A DNA stretch of 58,238 nucleotides from an uncultured Oscillospiraceae bacterium (GTDB lineage: Bacteria; Bacillota; Clostridia; Oscillospirales; Oscillospiraceae). The stretch lies in contig CATKZW010000014.1 in assembly GCA_949841465.1 (NCBI GenBank), positions 1 through 58,238 on the forward strand. The letters are read 5' to 3'. The position numbers and the translations under genes were made by a program. Shown one piece after another: positions 50,324-58,238 of this stretch; position 1 is the stretch's first letter; every line of letters starts with the position of its first letter. The notes below the pieces were generated by a model. It did not search any database. It worked only from the letters and a program-made list of their open reading frames with translations, and had not been told where the DNA came from.

Positions 50324-52162
50324 TCAGTCTTCAAATAAAATCTCATAAAATTTTACCGCTTTTACAGACATCCCCTCTAGAAGATTTTGGATTGTTAGAC
50401 AGGTTCCATCCGCGGTAAGACAAAACACCTTCCTGCATCCAAGCTCTGGCAAAATTTCAGGTGACATGACCTTTTTCCCATGAAATCCCATTTTCTGCTT
50501 CCAAAGGTTGCTGTCCAATAAAATTAGTCCTGCCGCATCCCGAAAATAGATGTTATTATAATAAAGCTCTTGGGCATGTTCTCCCAAACCCCATATAATG
50601 CAGCCGTTTTTAGATATCTGGCTGAAAATCTCCCATTCATATTGCTGCAGCATTACGATACCTGGATGCAAGAGATATCGATGTCCGCAATGCGGGCACT
50701 CCATATGATAATTCTCGGACATACTTTTCGGATAAAGATGTTCCACAACTTCTTTACCGCATTGTTGGCAGCAAAATGTATAGATGTAAGATCTGTCCTT
50801 GGGTTCCGGTATGATTTTTTCCTTTAAACGTTCTTTGCTCTGCAAAACAATTTTTCTTTTGAAACGTGCGGCAAAAGAAGGAACCTTTTCATTTACCAAT
50901 ATTTGATAAGTTTCATCGTCCATCTGCTCGCTTGGATTAACCAGAGGGCATTGATCCTGAATGAATTGCACGGTATCTGATATCTTGCCAGATCTGACCG
51001 CGCGCAGATAAAGCTCGGAGCCTGGGTATAGCCGGATAGGACTGAACATTGCATTTTCCAACAAATCAGCGTGGTTTTCCACCCAGTTCATCGTATATTC
51101 TGCTGTTTCCAATGTCTCCTGGGTATCACCAAAGATAAAGTTGCCTCGTACGTTTATTCCGGCTTCCTTCGTGATTTCCAATACACGCAGCATCTCTTCT
51201 TCTGTTGTTCCCTTTTTCATACTCTTCAGGATCGTATTGCTTGCGCTTTCAAGGCCGTAGAACACCGTTTCACATCCGGCGCTATACATCTCTTGAAGCA
51301 ATTCCATTTGAATATGTTTTCCCAGCCGCAGAAACACAAACCATCTTAGATGAAACGGAGCGATCCGTTGGCAAAACTGATGAAGGCGTGTCGCATCAAC
51401 AGCAAAAAGCTCATCATTCAAAAAAATTTCTTGTACATGATAGCGGTTGACTAAATACTCTAATTCTGCAAAAATGGAGTCAAGCGACCGTTGACGGTAC
51501 TTTTTTTCTCCGCCTGAGGTTGAACAGAAGGTACACTGGAACGGGCATGACCGGCTGGTTGTCAGAGTAGTTGCCAGTCTTTTATTCCCCGAAAACCGCC
51601 GGGCAACCTCAAAATAGTGAAACCCCTCGTAATCCGGCCAAGGGAGGGCATCCAGATCTTCGATGGCTGCTCTAGGCGCGGTCCTGTGCAGCAATGCATC
51701 TTCACCCCGATAGATGATGCCTGCCACATGTGCTGGATCGCCACCCGCCTCTAATGTCAGGACCAGTTCACTGTCGGTTTCCTCCCCTTCTCCAATTACG
51801 CCGTAATCCGCATTTGGAATCAGCTGCATGGCCTCCTCTGGCGAGTGTGTAACCAGACCGCCGCCAATAATCGTGACAATATGGGGGGACACTCTCTTTG
51901 CACAATCCACAATCTCTTTAACTGCCAAATAATTTACTACTAAATCGCCTGTTGCAACAATATCGATTTGTTTCTGACGTATCGTGTGCTCCAGGATCTT
52001 CATTGGATCGTCACAAAGGCACAGGTTCAGACAGTGGACAGAGATGCCTTGCTTTTTCATATAGGCAGATACATAAGGAATCCCAATTGGTGGTACTGGC
52101 CACTCCTGCCAATCACAAGCATCATTTGGCATCACCAATAAGACTTCTTTTCTTATATTCAT
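50324..52162 (-). CDS. Radical-SAM protein with B12-binding-like and C-terminal Rossmann-like domains
   Basis: This 612-aa protein has, at residues ~5-140, a B12-binding-like fold (WPVPPIGIPYVSAYMKKQGI, VTIIGGGLVTHSPEEAM, ADYGVIGEGEETDSEL) without the classical DxHxxG. The radical-SAM core from ~195 has the CxxxCxxC cluster site C206-PFQ-C210-TF-C213. After ~440 follows a zinc ribbon (FCCQQCGKEV, ECPHCGHRYLL), and residues ~518-590 form a Rossmann-like module (CIIWGLGEHAQELYY, LILLDSNLWKQKMGFHGKKV, SPEIL). It may methylate or otherwise modify an island sugar. ATG 52162 follows AAAGGAA. It lies between two direct repeats. Confidence 0.8.
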   Translation of the reverse strand: MNIRKEVLLVMPNDACDWQEWPVPPIGIPYVSAYMKKQGISVHCLNLCLCDDPMKILEHTIRQKQIDIVATGDLVVNYLAVKEIVDCAKRVSPHIVTIIGGGLVTHSPEEAMQLIPNADYGVIGEGEETDSELVLTLEAGGDPAHVAGIIYRGEDALLHRTAPRAAIEDLDALPWPDYEGFHYFEVARRFSGNKRLATTLTTSRSCPFQCTFCSTSGGEKKYRQRSLDSIFAELEYLVNRYHVQEIFLNDELFAVDATRLHQFCQRIAPFHLRWFVFLRLGKHIQMELLQEMYSAGCETVFYGLESASNTILKSMKKGTTEEEMLRVLEITKEAGINVRGNFIFGDTQETLETAEYTMNWVENHADLLENAMFSPIRLYPGSELYLRAVRSGKISDTVQFIQDQCPLVNPSEQMDDETYQILVNEKVPSFAARFKRKIVLQSKERLKEKIIPEPKDRSYIYTFCCQQCGKEVVEHLYPKSMSENYHMECPHCGHRYLLHPGIVMLQQYEWEIFSQISKNGCIIWGLGEHAQELYYNNIYFRDAAGLILLDSNLWKQKMGFHGKKVMSPEILPELGCRKVFCLTADGTCLTIQNLLEGMSVKAVKFYEILFED

Positions 52163-52346
52163 TCTTTCTATTCCTTTCAATGCAAAGATTTGTGGTGTAA
52201 TCACTTGGCAATGGCCCATACTGCTTAAAAACTCCGACAATGCAGGCGGAGCGGTGTCTTTGGAATACAGGATGAGTTTCCTCTGCCCGATCTAATGGCC
52301 AGTTAGTTGCGGATCATTCCAACGGGTACCTCCGCCAGTTTCCGGG

Positions 52347-52430
52347 TCACACCTCCGCACGCTCCAGCCTTCCGGCAGAAATGCGCCTGCGGCTCTCTCT
52401 GATCCGGGCAAAATATTCTTTTTCCGCCAT
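52347..52430 (-). pseudogene. Truncated second copy of the glycosyltransferase start
   Basis: ATG 52430 opens 27 codons (MAEKEYFARIRESRRRISAG, then RLERAEV) that match the N-terminus of the 773-aa glycosyltransferase (MTEKEYFAQIREIRRHISAG, RLECAE) before a TGA. It is the relic of a duplicated glycosyltransferase gene. Confidence 0.8.
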
Positions 52431-52478
52431 AATGATTCTCTATTCCTGCGCCAACCGGCTTTACGAACCAGCAAATAT
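52365..52478 (-). repeat. Direct repeat copy B
   Basis: The partner of 50190-50300, same orientation, ~2.2 kb apart, flanking the radical-SAM gene. It contains the truncated glycosyltransferase start and its leader. Outside these copies, the gap 52163-52346 shows no gene. Confidence 0.8.
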
Positions 52479-53540
52479 ATGTAGCTGCCTCCTGCAGATA
52501 TCAAAGGGCGCCTCCTGCTGGCAGTTCCGATACCACTCAGCGGTCCACTCCAGCGTTTCCTTCAGGGACAGGCGTGACCACCAGCCCAGGCGTTCCTTCG
52601 CCTTTGTGCTGTCCAGGAGCAGGATGGGATCCTCATGGGGCCCCTGCACACTAGACTCGCACACTACCACACCTGCGCCGTAGGCGGAGGTCAGCTTCCG
52701 GGTCATCTCTTCCACCGTGGTCATCTGGCTGGGATCCGGGCCAAAATTCCAGCCGCCGGTATATCTCTCCGGCTCTGCCCACAGCTTTTCCGCCAGCATT
52801 AAGTACCCGCCCAGGGGCTCCAGCACAAACTGCCAGGGCCGGACCGCTCCTGGGTTGCGCAGCCGCACCGGTTCACCCGCCTCAATAGCCCGGATACAGT
52901 CCGGGATCAGGCGGTCCTGGGACCAGTCTCCGCCGCCAATCACGTTGCCGGCCCGAGCGCTGGCCACCGCCAGCCCGCTTTCCCCCATACCACCCCAGCG
53001 GCAAAAGGACCGGCGGTATGACGCAATCACCAGCTCCGCACACCCCTTGCTGGAGCTGTACGGGTCATAGCCCCCCATGGGATCGTCCTCCCGGTAGCCT
53101 CGGGTAATCCCCTGATTCTCATAGCATTTGTCCGTGGTGATCATCACTGCGCTGCGCACACAGCCCGCTTTTCGAGCGGCCTCCAGCACGTTCAGCGTTC
53201 CCATTACATTGGTCTCATAGGTCAGTCTGGGCTCCTGGTAGGACCGCCGCACCAGCGGCTGGGCCGCCAGGTGGAACAAAACCTCCGGCTGGGCCTCCAG
53301 AAAGGTTCTCTCCAGCGACGCATAGTCCGAAACATCTCCTCGGACATCCACCAGATGCTCCTTCAAGCCACACAGCGCGTAGTTGTCCCTCTCCGTGTAC
53401 GGAGGCAGGGCGTAGCCCGTCACCTGTGCTCCCAGCTCCAGCAGCCACAGACACAGCCACGAGCCCTTAAAGCCGGTGTGCCCCGTCACCAGCACGCGCT
53501 TACCCTGCCAAAATTTCTTTGTTACGCCTAAGTTCTCCAT
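52461..53540 (-). CDS. rfbG: CDP-glucose 4,6-dehydratase
   Basis: RfbG converts CDP-glucose to CDP-4-keto-6-deoxyglucose with bound NAD. This 359-aa extended SDR has RVLVTGHTGFKGSWLCLWLL, ALPPYTERDNYALCGL, LFHLAAQPLVRRSYQEPRLT, TDKCYENQGITRGYREDDPM, GGYDPYSSSKGCAELV (Tyr/Lys pair) and RAGNVIGGGDWSQDRLIPD, which are hallmarks of the CDP-glucose rather than the dTDP-glucose enzyme. It follows rfbH by 6 nt. Confidence 0.95.
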   Translation of the reverse strand: MENLGVTKKFWQGKRVLVTGHTGFKGSWLCLWLLELGAQVTGYALPPYTERDNYALCGLKEHLVDVRGDVSDYASLERTFLEAQPEVLFHLAAQPLVRRSYQEPRLTYETNVMGTLNVLEAARKAGCVRSAVMITTDKCYENQGITRGYREDDPMGGYDPYSSSKGCAELVIASYRRSFCRWGGMGESGLAVASARAGNVIGGGDWSQDRLIPDCIRAIEAGEPVRLRNPGAVRPWQFVLEPLGGYLMLAEKLWAEPERYTGGWNFGPDPSQMTTVEEMTRKLTSAYGAGVVVCESSVQGPHEDPILLLDSTKAKERLGWWSRLSLKETLEWTAEWYRNCQQEAPFDICRRQLHIFAGS

Positions 53541-53546
53541 AGGAAG

Positions 53547-54890
53547 CTATCTCCGTTCCTCGACAAACTCTTTGATGGTCTCCGCCATGCAGCGGAGCTT
53601 TTCTTCCGTCATCCCGGGATACACCCCAATCCAGAAGGAGCGCTCCATCACAACATCCGTGTTGGCCAGATCCCCGATCACCCGATAGCCTGTTCCCTCC
53701 GCCCGCAGCTCATCGAAACAGGGGTGGCGCAGCAGATTGCCTGCGAACAGGTTTCTTGTTTGGATGTTTCTCCCCTCCAAGTAACGCGTCAACTCGTCCC
53801 GGCGGAACGGCGCACCCTTTCGGACGGTTATCAGGAAGCCGAACCAACTGGGCCGGCTGTCCGGTACCGCCTCCGGCAGAAGCAGCACATCGGAGCAGCT
53901 TTCCAGCTTTTTGCGCAGAAAGGCCCAATTTTCCCTCCGCTTTTTTGTAAAGCTCTCCAGCTTTTTCAGCTGAGCACATCCCACCGCCGCCTGCATATCG
54001 GTAGCTTTCAGGTTATAGCCCAGGTGGGAATAGACATATTTATGGTCATATCCCTGGGGCAGCGTTCCAAATTGACCGTCAAAGCGGCAACTGCAGGAAT
54101 TGTCCTTCCCCGGCGGGCACCAGCAGTCCCGCCCCCAGTCCCGGAGGGAGTTCACGACCCGATGCAGCCGGGGGTCATCGGTATACACCGCTCCGCCCTC
54201 ACCCATGGTGATATGGTGGGGCGGATAGAAACTGGATGTGCCGATGTGGCCGATGGTCCCGGTCTTTTTCCATTCGCCCTGGAAATAGTACTCCGAACCC
54301 AGGGCGTCGCAGTTGTCCTCCACCAGCCAAAGGTCATGGTCGTCGCAGAACTGCCGCACCACATCCAACCGGAAAGGGTTGCCCAGGGTGTGGGCAATCA
54401 TCACGGCTTTGGTCTTTGGCGAGAGCGCCTGCTCCAGCGCGGCCGGGTCGATATTATACTGCGGCAACTCAATATCCACGAAAACAGGGACCGCTCCGAA
54501 CTGGAGGATGGGCGCCACCGTGGTTGGAAAACCCGCCGCCACCGTGATCACCTCATCGCCCCTGCAAATGCGCCGCTCGCCCAGCGCAGGCGACGTCAAC
54601 GCCATAAATGCCAGCAAGTTGGCAGAGGATCCGGAATTTACCAGCGAGCAGTATTTTACGCCCAGGTATCCGGCCAGGCCGGTCTCAAATTCTCGGGTGT
54701 AATGTCCCGCCGTCAGCCAGAACTCCAGCGACGCGTTCACCAGCTCCCGCAGTTCCTCCCGGTCGAATACCCGGCCTGCATAATCAATGCGGTCCCCGGC
54801 CAGGAAGGCTTTTTCCTGTCCGAACTGCGCCTCATAGTACGCCTCTGTCAGGGACAATATCTGTTGTCTCAACTCCTGCGCGTTCTTCAT
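53547..54890 (-). CDS. rfbH: CDP-6-deoxy-4-hexulose-3-dehydrase (E1, PMP- and [2Fe-2S]-dependent)
   Basis: RfbH removes the C3 hydroxyl on the way to CDP-3,6-dideoxyhexoses. This 447-aa protein has the aminotransferase fold, but the usual PLP-binding Lys is replaced by His in FYPPHHITMGEGGAV, the diagnostic feature that allows PMP radical chemistry. Cys for the [2Fe-2S] cluster are in RDCWCPPGKDNSCSCRFDGQ. ATG 54890 lies behind GTGAGG, 7 nt past the rfbF stop; a longer frame only overlaps rfbF. Confidence 0.95.
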   Translation of the reverse strand: MKNAQELRQQILSLTEAYYEAQFGQEKAFLAGDRIDYAGRVFDREELRELVNASLEFWLTAGHYTREFETGLAGYLGVKYCSLVNSGSSANLLAFMALTSPALGERRICRGDEVITVAAGFPTTVAPILQFGAVPVFVDIELPQYNIDPAALEQALSPKTKAVMIAHTLGNPFRLDVVRQFCDDHDLWLVEDNCDALGSEYYFQGEWKKTGTIGHIGTSSFYPPHHITMGEGGAVYTDDPRLHRVVNSLRDWGRDCWCPPGKDNSCSCRFDGQFGTLPQGYDHKYVYSHLGYNLKATDMQAAVGCAQLKKLESFTKKRRENWAFLRKKLESCSDVLLLPEAVPDSRPSWFGFLITVRKGAPFRRDELTRYLEGRNIQTRNLFAGNLLRHPCFDELRAEGTGYRVIGDLANTDVVMERSFWIGVYPGMTEEKLRCMAETIKEFVEERR

Positions 54891-54897
54891 CAAAACC

Positions 54898-55671
54898 TCA
54901 CCAATCCTTCCAGGGGGCCTGTCCGCTTTGCCACAGCCCCTCCAGTTTTCCTTTATCCCGCTGGGTGTCCATGCACTGCCAGAAGCCTGTGTGCTTATAG
55001 ACCCCAAGCCGCCCCTCTCGGGCCAGCGCCTTCATCGGCTCCTGCTCCAGGATGCACTCCTCCTGGTCGCCCAGATAGGAAAACACCTCCGGCTCCATCA
55101 CCATGAAGCCGCCATTAATCCATCCGCCGTCTTCTTTTGCCTTTTCCCGAAAGCCCCTCACCGTCTCGCCCTCCAGGTCCAGCACACCGAACCGCCCGCC
55201 CGGCTGTATGCCGGTAAGGGTCACGATCTTTCCGCTTTTCCGGTGCTGTGCAAGCAGGGACTTCAAATCCACATTGCTCACACCGTCGCCATAAGTGAGC
55301 ATAAACGACTCGTCCTGAACATACTTCTGGATCCGTTTGACCCGGGCTCCGGTCTGGGCGTTCAGTCCGGTGTCAACCAAGGTCACCCGCCAAGGCTCCG
55401 CCACGTTCTGGTGCACCGTCATTTGATTCTCTGCTGAAAAGTCAAAAGTCACATCGGAACGGTGGAGATAATAGTCCGCGAAGTACTCCTTGATTACATG
55501 GCCTTTATAACCACAGCAAATAATAAAGTCGTGAAAGCCAAAACCAGAGTAATACTTCATGATGTGCCACAAAATGGGCTGGTCTCCGATCTCGATCATG
55601 GGTTTGGGCCGGAGATAGCTTTCCTCGCTGATCCGGGTGCCCAGACCTCCGGCCAGGATCACCACCTTCAT
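54898..55671 (-). CDS. rfbF: Glucose-1-phosphate cytidylyltransferase
   Basis: RfbF makes CDP-glucose from glucose-1-phosphate and CTP, the first step of the CDP-dideoxyhexose branch. This 257-aa nucleotidyltransferase begins KVVILAGGLGTRISEESYLR, followed by PKPMIEIGDQPILWHIMKYY, FMLTYGDGVSNVDLKSLL and WINGGFMVMEPEVFSYLG. Its ATG overlaps the stop of the upstream glycosyltransferase (ATGA). With rfbG and rfbH it gives the CDP-3,6-dideoxy-4-keto sugar; a terminal reductase is not seen. Confidence 0.96.
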   Translation of the reverse strand: MKVVILAGGLGTRISEESYLRPKPMIEIGDQPILWHIMKYYSGFGFHDFIICCGYKGHVIKEYFADYYLHRSDVTFDFSAENQMTVHQNVAEPWRVTLVDTGLNAQTGARVKRIQKYVQDESFMLTYGDGVSNVDLKSLLAQHRKSGKIVTLTGIQPGGRFGVLDLEGETVRGFREKAKEDGGWINGGFMVMEPEVFSYLGDQEECILEQEPMKALAREGRLGVYKHTGFWQCMDTQRDKGKLEGLWQSGQAPWKDW

Positions 55672-57911
55672 TGCAGCAGCCCTCCCGCAACCGGAGGCTC
55701 CAGCCCTTCGATAAGGTGGGCCACCTTTTGGTATGCCTCACTCTGCTTCAGCACCGCCACCGCCGGGTCGTCCGGGGCAAATCGTGACAACATGGCCCGG
55801 ACCTGTTCCGCCAACACGGTCATCTCCGCCGCTGGCTCCTTGGGTTTCACCTCTGGGATGTGCTCCAGCAGAAACTCCGCCACGTCCTTGGCATTCTCAC
55901 AGGAGGTCAGTCCCTCCCGCAGCAGCCGAAGGTAGCTCACTTGATCCCCTCGCTCCAGGGCCTGGAACGCTTGGGCGCAGTACCAGCCGAAGCGGTGCAG
56001 GGGCGGCAGCATGAACAGCGCGTCACGGTTCAAAAGATTGGGCGCATAGCACGCCGGCAGGTACTTTCCTTCTACCTTGGCAAAGGCCTGGGCTACCGCC
56101 ATGCTCCGTTCGGTGACATTTTCCTCAGGCTCAACCGGCTCATCCAGCGACAGGGTGAGCATTTTCCCTTCCGGGATCTTGCCTGCAGTCCAATCGTTGG
56201 TCCGCAGCGCGGCCAGAGCCAGGCTCTTGGCCCAGCACAGGCTTTGAAGTGTCCGAGCGAAATTCCCTTCCAGCGCTTTTAACGCTATGGGGATGAACAG
56301 CTCCGCTTCCTGGGCCAGGCGGTTGACCAGGTTGTCCATTTCCTCCACCTGCATCGGCTTGCCGGGCAGTGGGAGTTCCACCCCTTGGGCCATGGCGTGG
56401 GCGATCACATGGATGGGCAGATCACCTAGCTTGTCCTGTCGGCACAGCTTTTCCTTCAATATTTGCGGGTCCTTTGTATCCAAAACCGCCGCCGCATTGC
56501 CCAAATCATCCCGGCCCTCCAGGGGCAGAAACAGGGTGTAGCTGTACCGAAGGAACTCCTCTTTGGTTTGCTCCTCTTTGCGGTATTGGGGCGTAAAGAC
56601 GCCGTAGGCTTCCTTCGTAAAAGAATCCAGGTTTTCCTTTGCCTTGAGCTTAACCGATTCCTCCGCGTCCTCCGGAAGTTCCGCCGTCAGCTTCTCCCAA
56701 AACGCCGTCATCAGTTTCGGGGTGTCGTATTCCGCCTCTCGGTGCAGGCGCAGCGTCATCAGGGTGAAGAAACGGACTTGCTCCGAATCCAAAGGCTCCT
56801 CAGCCAGTTCCTGTAATGCTGCCAGCGCTTTATCATACTGCTTGCAGTTCAAATAGCACTCCGCAAGGGAAACCATGATCCTCCGTTCCCAAAAAGGGGC
56901 TACTCGCTCTACCACGCCCCGGACAAGCTCAATATGATCGAACTTATCCGCTTGATAGTCCGCGATCCCCTTCCGGTACAGCTCGCCCCAGTGGATTGCC
57001 TTTTCATAGTTGTCCTTCCCAAAATAGTGGGTGTGCGCATCAAAGGACACGTCGATATTGACAAAAATTGAGGTGGAAAATTCTTCTGCCGATGCAATCC
57101 ACGCTTCCAATTCAGGCAGCTTGTGAATGCTGGCTACGGATACGATGCCGCGATAGACCACGCCGCCGAAGTGCCCCCAACGCTCCGGCGCTTTTCGGAA
57201 CACCTCCAGCGCCTGTCGGGCATAATCACCGCAATTCTCGTCAAGGCTCTTGGCGGAATCCATGCACTCGATATAGGTTTGCAGATCTTCTGGGTCATCC
57301 TCCAGTTTCTTCTTCAGCAGCGCCATATTGCGGTCGTGCTTTTGCATGACCACCTCATTGCTGATGTACGCGTAACCGTCGTGTCCAAGCCAAGTCTTTC
57401 CCAGGATGGAGATAAAAACTCCTTCCCCGGTGGACTCCACCCATTTTTCGTGAATACGGCCTGTGTAACGCATTCCCGTGCTCAATTTGGCCATGCGGAT
57501 GGCAGTGAAATCTACGTAATGCTCGCCCTTCTCCAGCTGCATCGTTTTATAGTTGCGGATCATAAGGCCGCAATAATTTCGAGGCGCTTTTTTCAGCTTG
57601 GAGAATTGGATCAGTTCCGAAATGTCCTCCATCAGCCACTCGTCCGCGTCGATGGAGAGATACCACTGGCCCGAGCAGCGGTCCATTACCGCGTTTCGGG
57701 CTGCGGAAAAGTCGTCCACCCACTCAAAGTCGAACAGTACATCCGCATATTTCTCCGCAATTTCACGGCTGCCATCAGTGGAGCCCGTGTCCGCCATAAC
57801 GATCTCACAGGGCACGGCCTCCTTCAGCGGCTGAAGGGACTTCAAGCACCGCTCCAGGCAGCGGATCTCATTTTTGAAGATCATTCCAATGGAATAGAAG
57901 GGCTTGCTCAT
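55668..57911 (-). CDS. GT2-family glycosyltransferase with C-terminal helical repeats, next to flagellin
   Basis: This 747-aa protein has an N-terminal GT-A domain of the SunS/WaaE-like GT2 kind: FYSIGMIFKNEIRCLERCLK, EIVMADTGSTDGSREIAEKY, FDFEWVDDFSAARNAVMDRC, GQWYLSIDADEWL (DxD). It continues with long helical, TPR-like repeats (residues ~200-740; ECYLNCKQYDKALAALQELA). This architecture, directly downstream of flagellin, is what one expects of a transferase that adds the first sugar to flagellin Ser/Thr. ATG 57911 follows AAAAGGAG; the longer frame lacks a binding site. Confidence 0.88.
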   Translation of the reverse strand: MSKPFYSIGMIFKNEIRCLERCLKSLQPLKEAVPCEIVMADTGSTDGSREIAEKYADVLFDFEWVDDFSAARNAVMDRCSGQWYLSIDADEWLMEDISELIQFSKLKKAPRNYCGLMIRNYKTMQLEKGEHYVDFTAIRMAKLSTGMRYTGRIHEKWVESTGEGVFISILGKTWLGHDGYAYISNEVVMQKHDRNMALLKKKLEDDPEDLQTYIECMDSAKSLDENCGDYARQALEVFRKAPERWGHFGGVVYRGIVSVASIHKLPELEAWIASAEEFSTSIFVNIDVSFDAHTHYFGKDNYEKAIHWGELYRKGIADYQADKFDHIELVRGVVERVAPFWERRIMVSLAECYLNCKQYDKALAALQELAEEPLDSEQVRFFTLMTLRLHREAEYDTPKLMTAFWEKLTAELPEDAEESVKLKAKENLDSFTKEAYGVFTPQYRKEEQTKEEFLRYSYTLFLPLEGRDDLGNAAAVLDTKDPQILKEKLCRQDKLGDLPIHVIAHAMAQGVELPLPGKPMQVEEMDNLVNRLAQEAELFIPIALKALEGNFARTLQSLCWAKSLALAALRTNDWTAGKIPEGKMLTLSLDEPVEPEENVTERSMAVAQAFAKVEGKYLPACYAPNLLNRDALFMLPPLHRFGWYCAQAFQALERGDQVSYLRLLREGLTSCENAKDVAEFLLEHIPEVKPKEPAAEMTVLAEQVRAMLSRFAPDDPAVAVLKQSEAYQKVAHLIEGLEPPVAGGLLQ

Positions 57912-57996
57912 GATAACCGACTCCTTTTCAGTTGCTGGGATGCACGGGAAGGCTGCCGCAAAGCGGCGGCTTTCCCCCACTTCCCAGGGCAGTGAG

Positions 57997-58025
57997 AACG
58001 GGGGCGGGCAACGCCCGCCCCCGTT
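57997..58025 (-). terminator. Terminator hairpin after flagellin
   Basis: A perfect 13-bp GC-rich stem (57997-58009 with 58013-58025) and a 3-nt loop, 40 nt beyond the flagellin stop. It has no T tract, so some read-through into the glycosylation genes is likely. Confidence 0.7.
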
Positions 58026-58065
58026 TGATGCTTTGGGCTGTGTGTCTGAGGGTGCGGGCAGCTTC

Positions 58066-58238
58066 TTACTGGAGGAGCTGGAGCACGCCCTGAGGCACCT
58101 GGTTGGCCTGGGCCAGCATGGCCTGAGCGGACTGGATCAGGATGTTGTTCTTGGTGTAGGCCATCATTTCCTCGGCCACGTCCACGTCGCGGATGGTGGA
58201 CTCGGCGTCCTGGATGTTCTCGGTCATCACGGACAGGT
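58066..58238 (-). CDS. Flagellin, C-terminal end (5' part outside window)
   Basis: The last 57 codons of flagellin, cut by the window edge. They read [40 protein letters not shown] and [13 protein letters not shown], the classic C-terminal D0 helix that packs in the filament core and is recognised by the FliS chaperone and export gate. The stop is TAA at 58066-58068. It shows the organism is motile and gives context for the sugar genes that follow. Confidence 0.95.
   Translation of the reverse strand, partial: LSVMTENIQDAESTIRDVDVAEEMMAYTKNNILIQSAQAMLAQANQVPQGVLQLLQ

Overview
The window reads as a chromosomal stretch of a GC-rich, motile, anaerobic Firmicute. The most likely home is the Oscillospiraceae/Flavonifractor-like Clostridia. 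This rests on the rpmG-secE-nusG-rplK-rplA order, a Firmicutes-type L10 leader before rplJ-rplL, the murB-rapZ-yvcK-whiA-dnaE block, tmcAL back to back with ackA, and flagellin at the right edge. Taxonomy is inferred from gene content and base composition only. No rRNA, tRNA, CRISPR array or complete insertion sequence was found.

Layout. (1) 1-3.2 kb: an AraC-type regulator (5' end outside the window), galE and a NahK-like sugar 1-kinase, ending in a strong terminator. (2) 3.4-5.4 kb: a glycogen synthase with an unusual repetitive N-terminal extension. (3) 5.5-9.9 kb, minus strand: a four-gene cassette of unknown function with its own consensus promoter. It encodes a Lys/Gly-repeat peptide, a DNase I-fold (EEP) hydrolase, a large membrane-associated protein interrupted by an in-frame TAG, and a DUF697-like protein. 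(4) 10-13.7 kb: the C-terminal relic of a Ser/Thr phosphatase, a HAD hydrolase, and an AgrC/AgrA-like two-component system followed by a twin-repeat LytTR-type operator driving a small DUF6440 gene. (5) 13.8-20 kb: 5'-nucleotidase, rhomboid-like membrane protein, tmcAL, ackA, ruvX. (6) 20-25 kb: the ribosomal/transcription operon (rpmG, secE, nusG, rplK, rplA), an M23 peptidase gene, then rplJ-rplL. (7) 25-34.3 kb: cardiolipin synthase, dnaE, a small membrane protein, whiA, yvcK, rapZ, murB.

(8) 34.4-39.9 kb: a Cys-rich protein of unknown function, a decayed dihydrolipoyl dehydrogenase, an intact gcvH, and a 2-hydroxyacyl-CoA dehydratase module (activase plus two subunits) with two tandem hairpins in its leader. 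(9) 39.9-58.2 kb, minus strand: a surface-sugar island that ends in the flagellin gene and is probably a flagellin-glycosylation locus. It holds a class I methyltransferase, an FkbM methyltransferase, an NAD-dependent sugar epimerase/dehydratase, NeuC-like and NeuB-like nonulosonate enzymes, a ThDP enzyme, two large TPR-like/GT2 glycosyltransferases, a radical-SAM enzyme, and rfbF-rfbG-rfbH for CDP-3,6-dideoxyhexose. The 40-48 kb part is clearly more AT-rich than the backbone and contains several broken genes, so it looks acquired and partly decayed.

The main points for follow-up are the uncharacterised four-gene cassette with its in-frame TAG, the predicted LytTR operator, and a Rossmann-like module that appears to be shared by three different enzymes of the sugar island.
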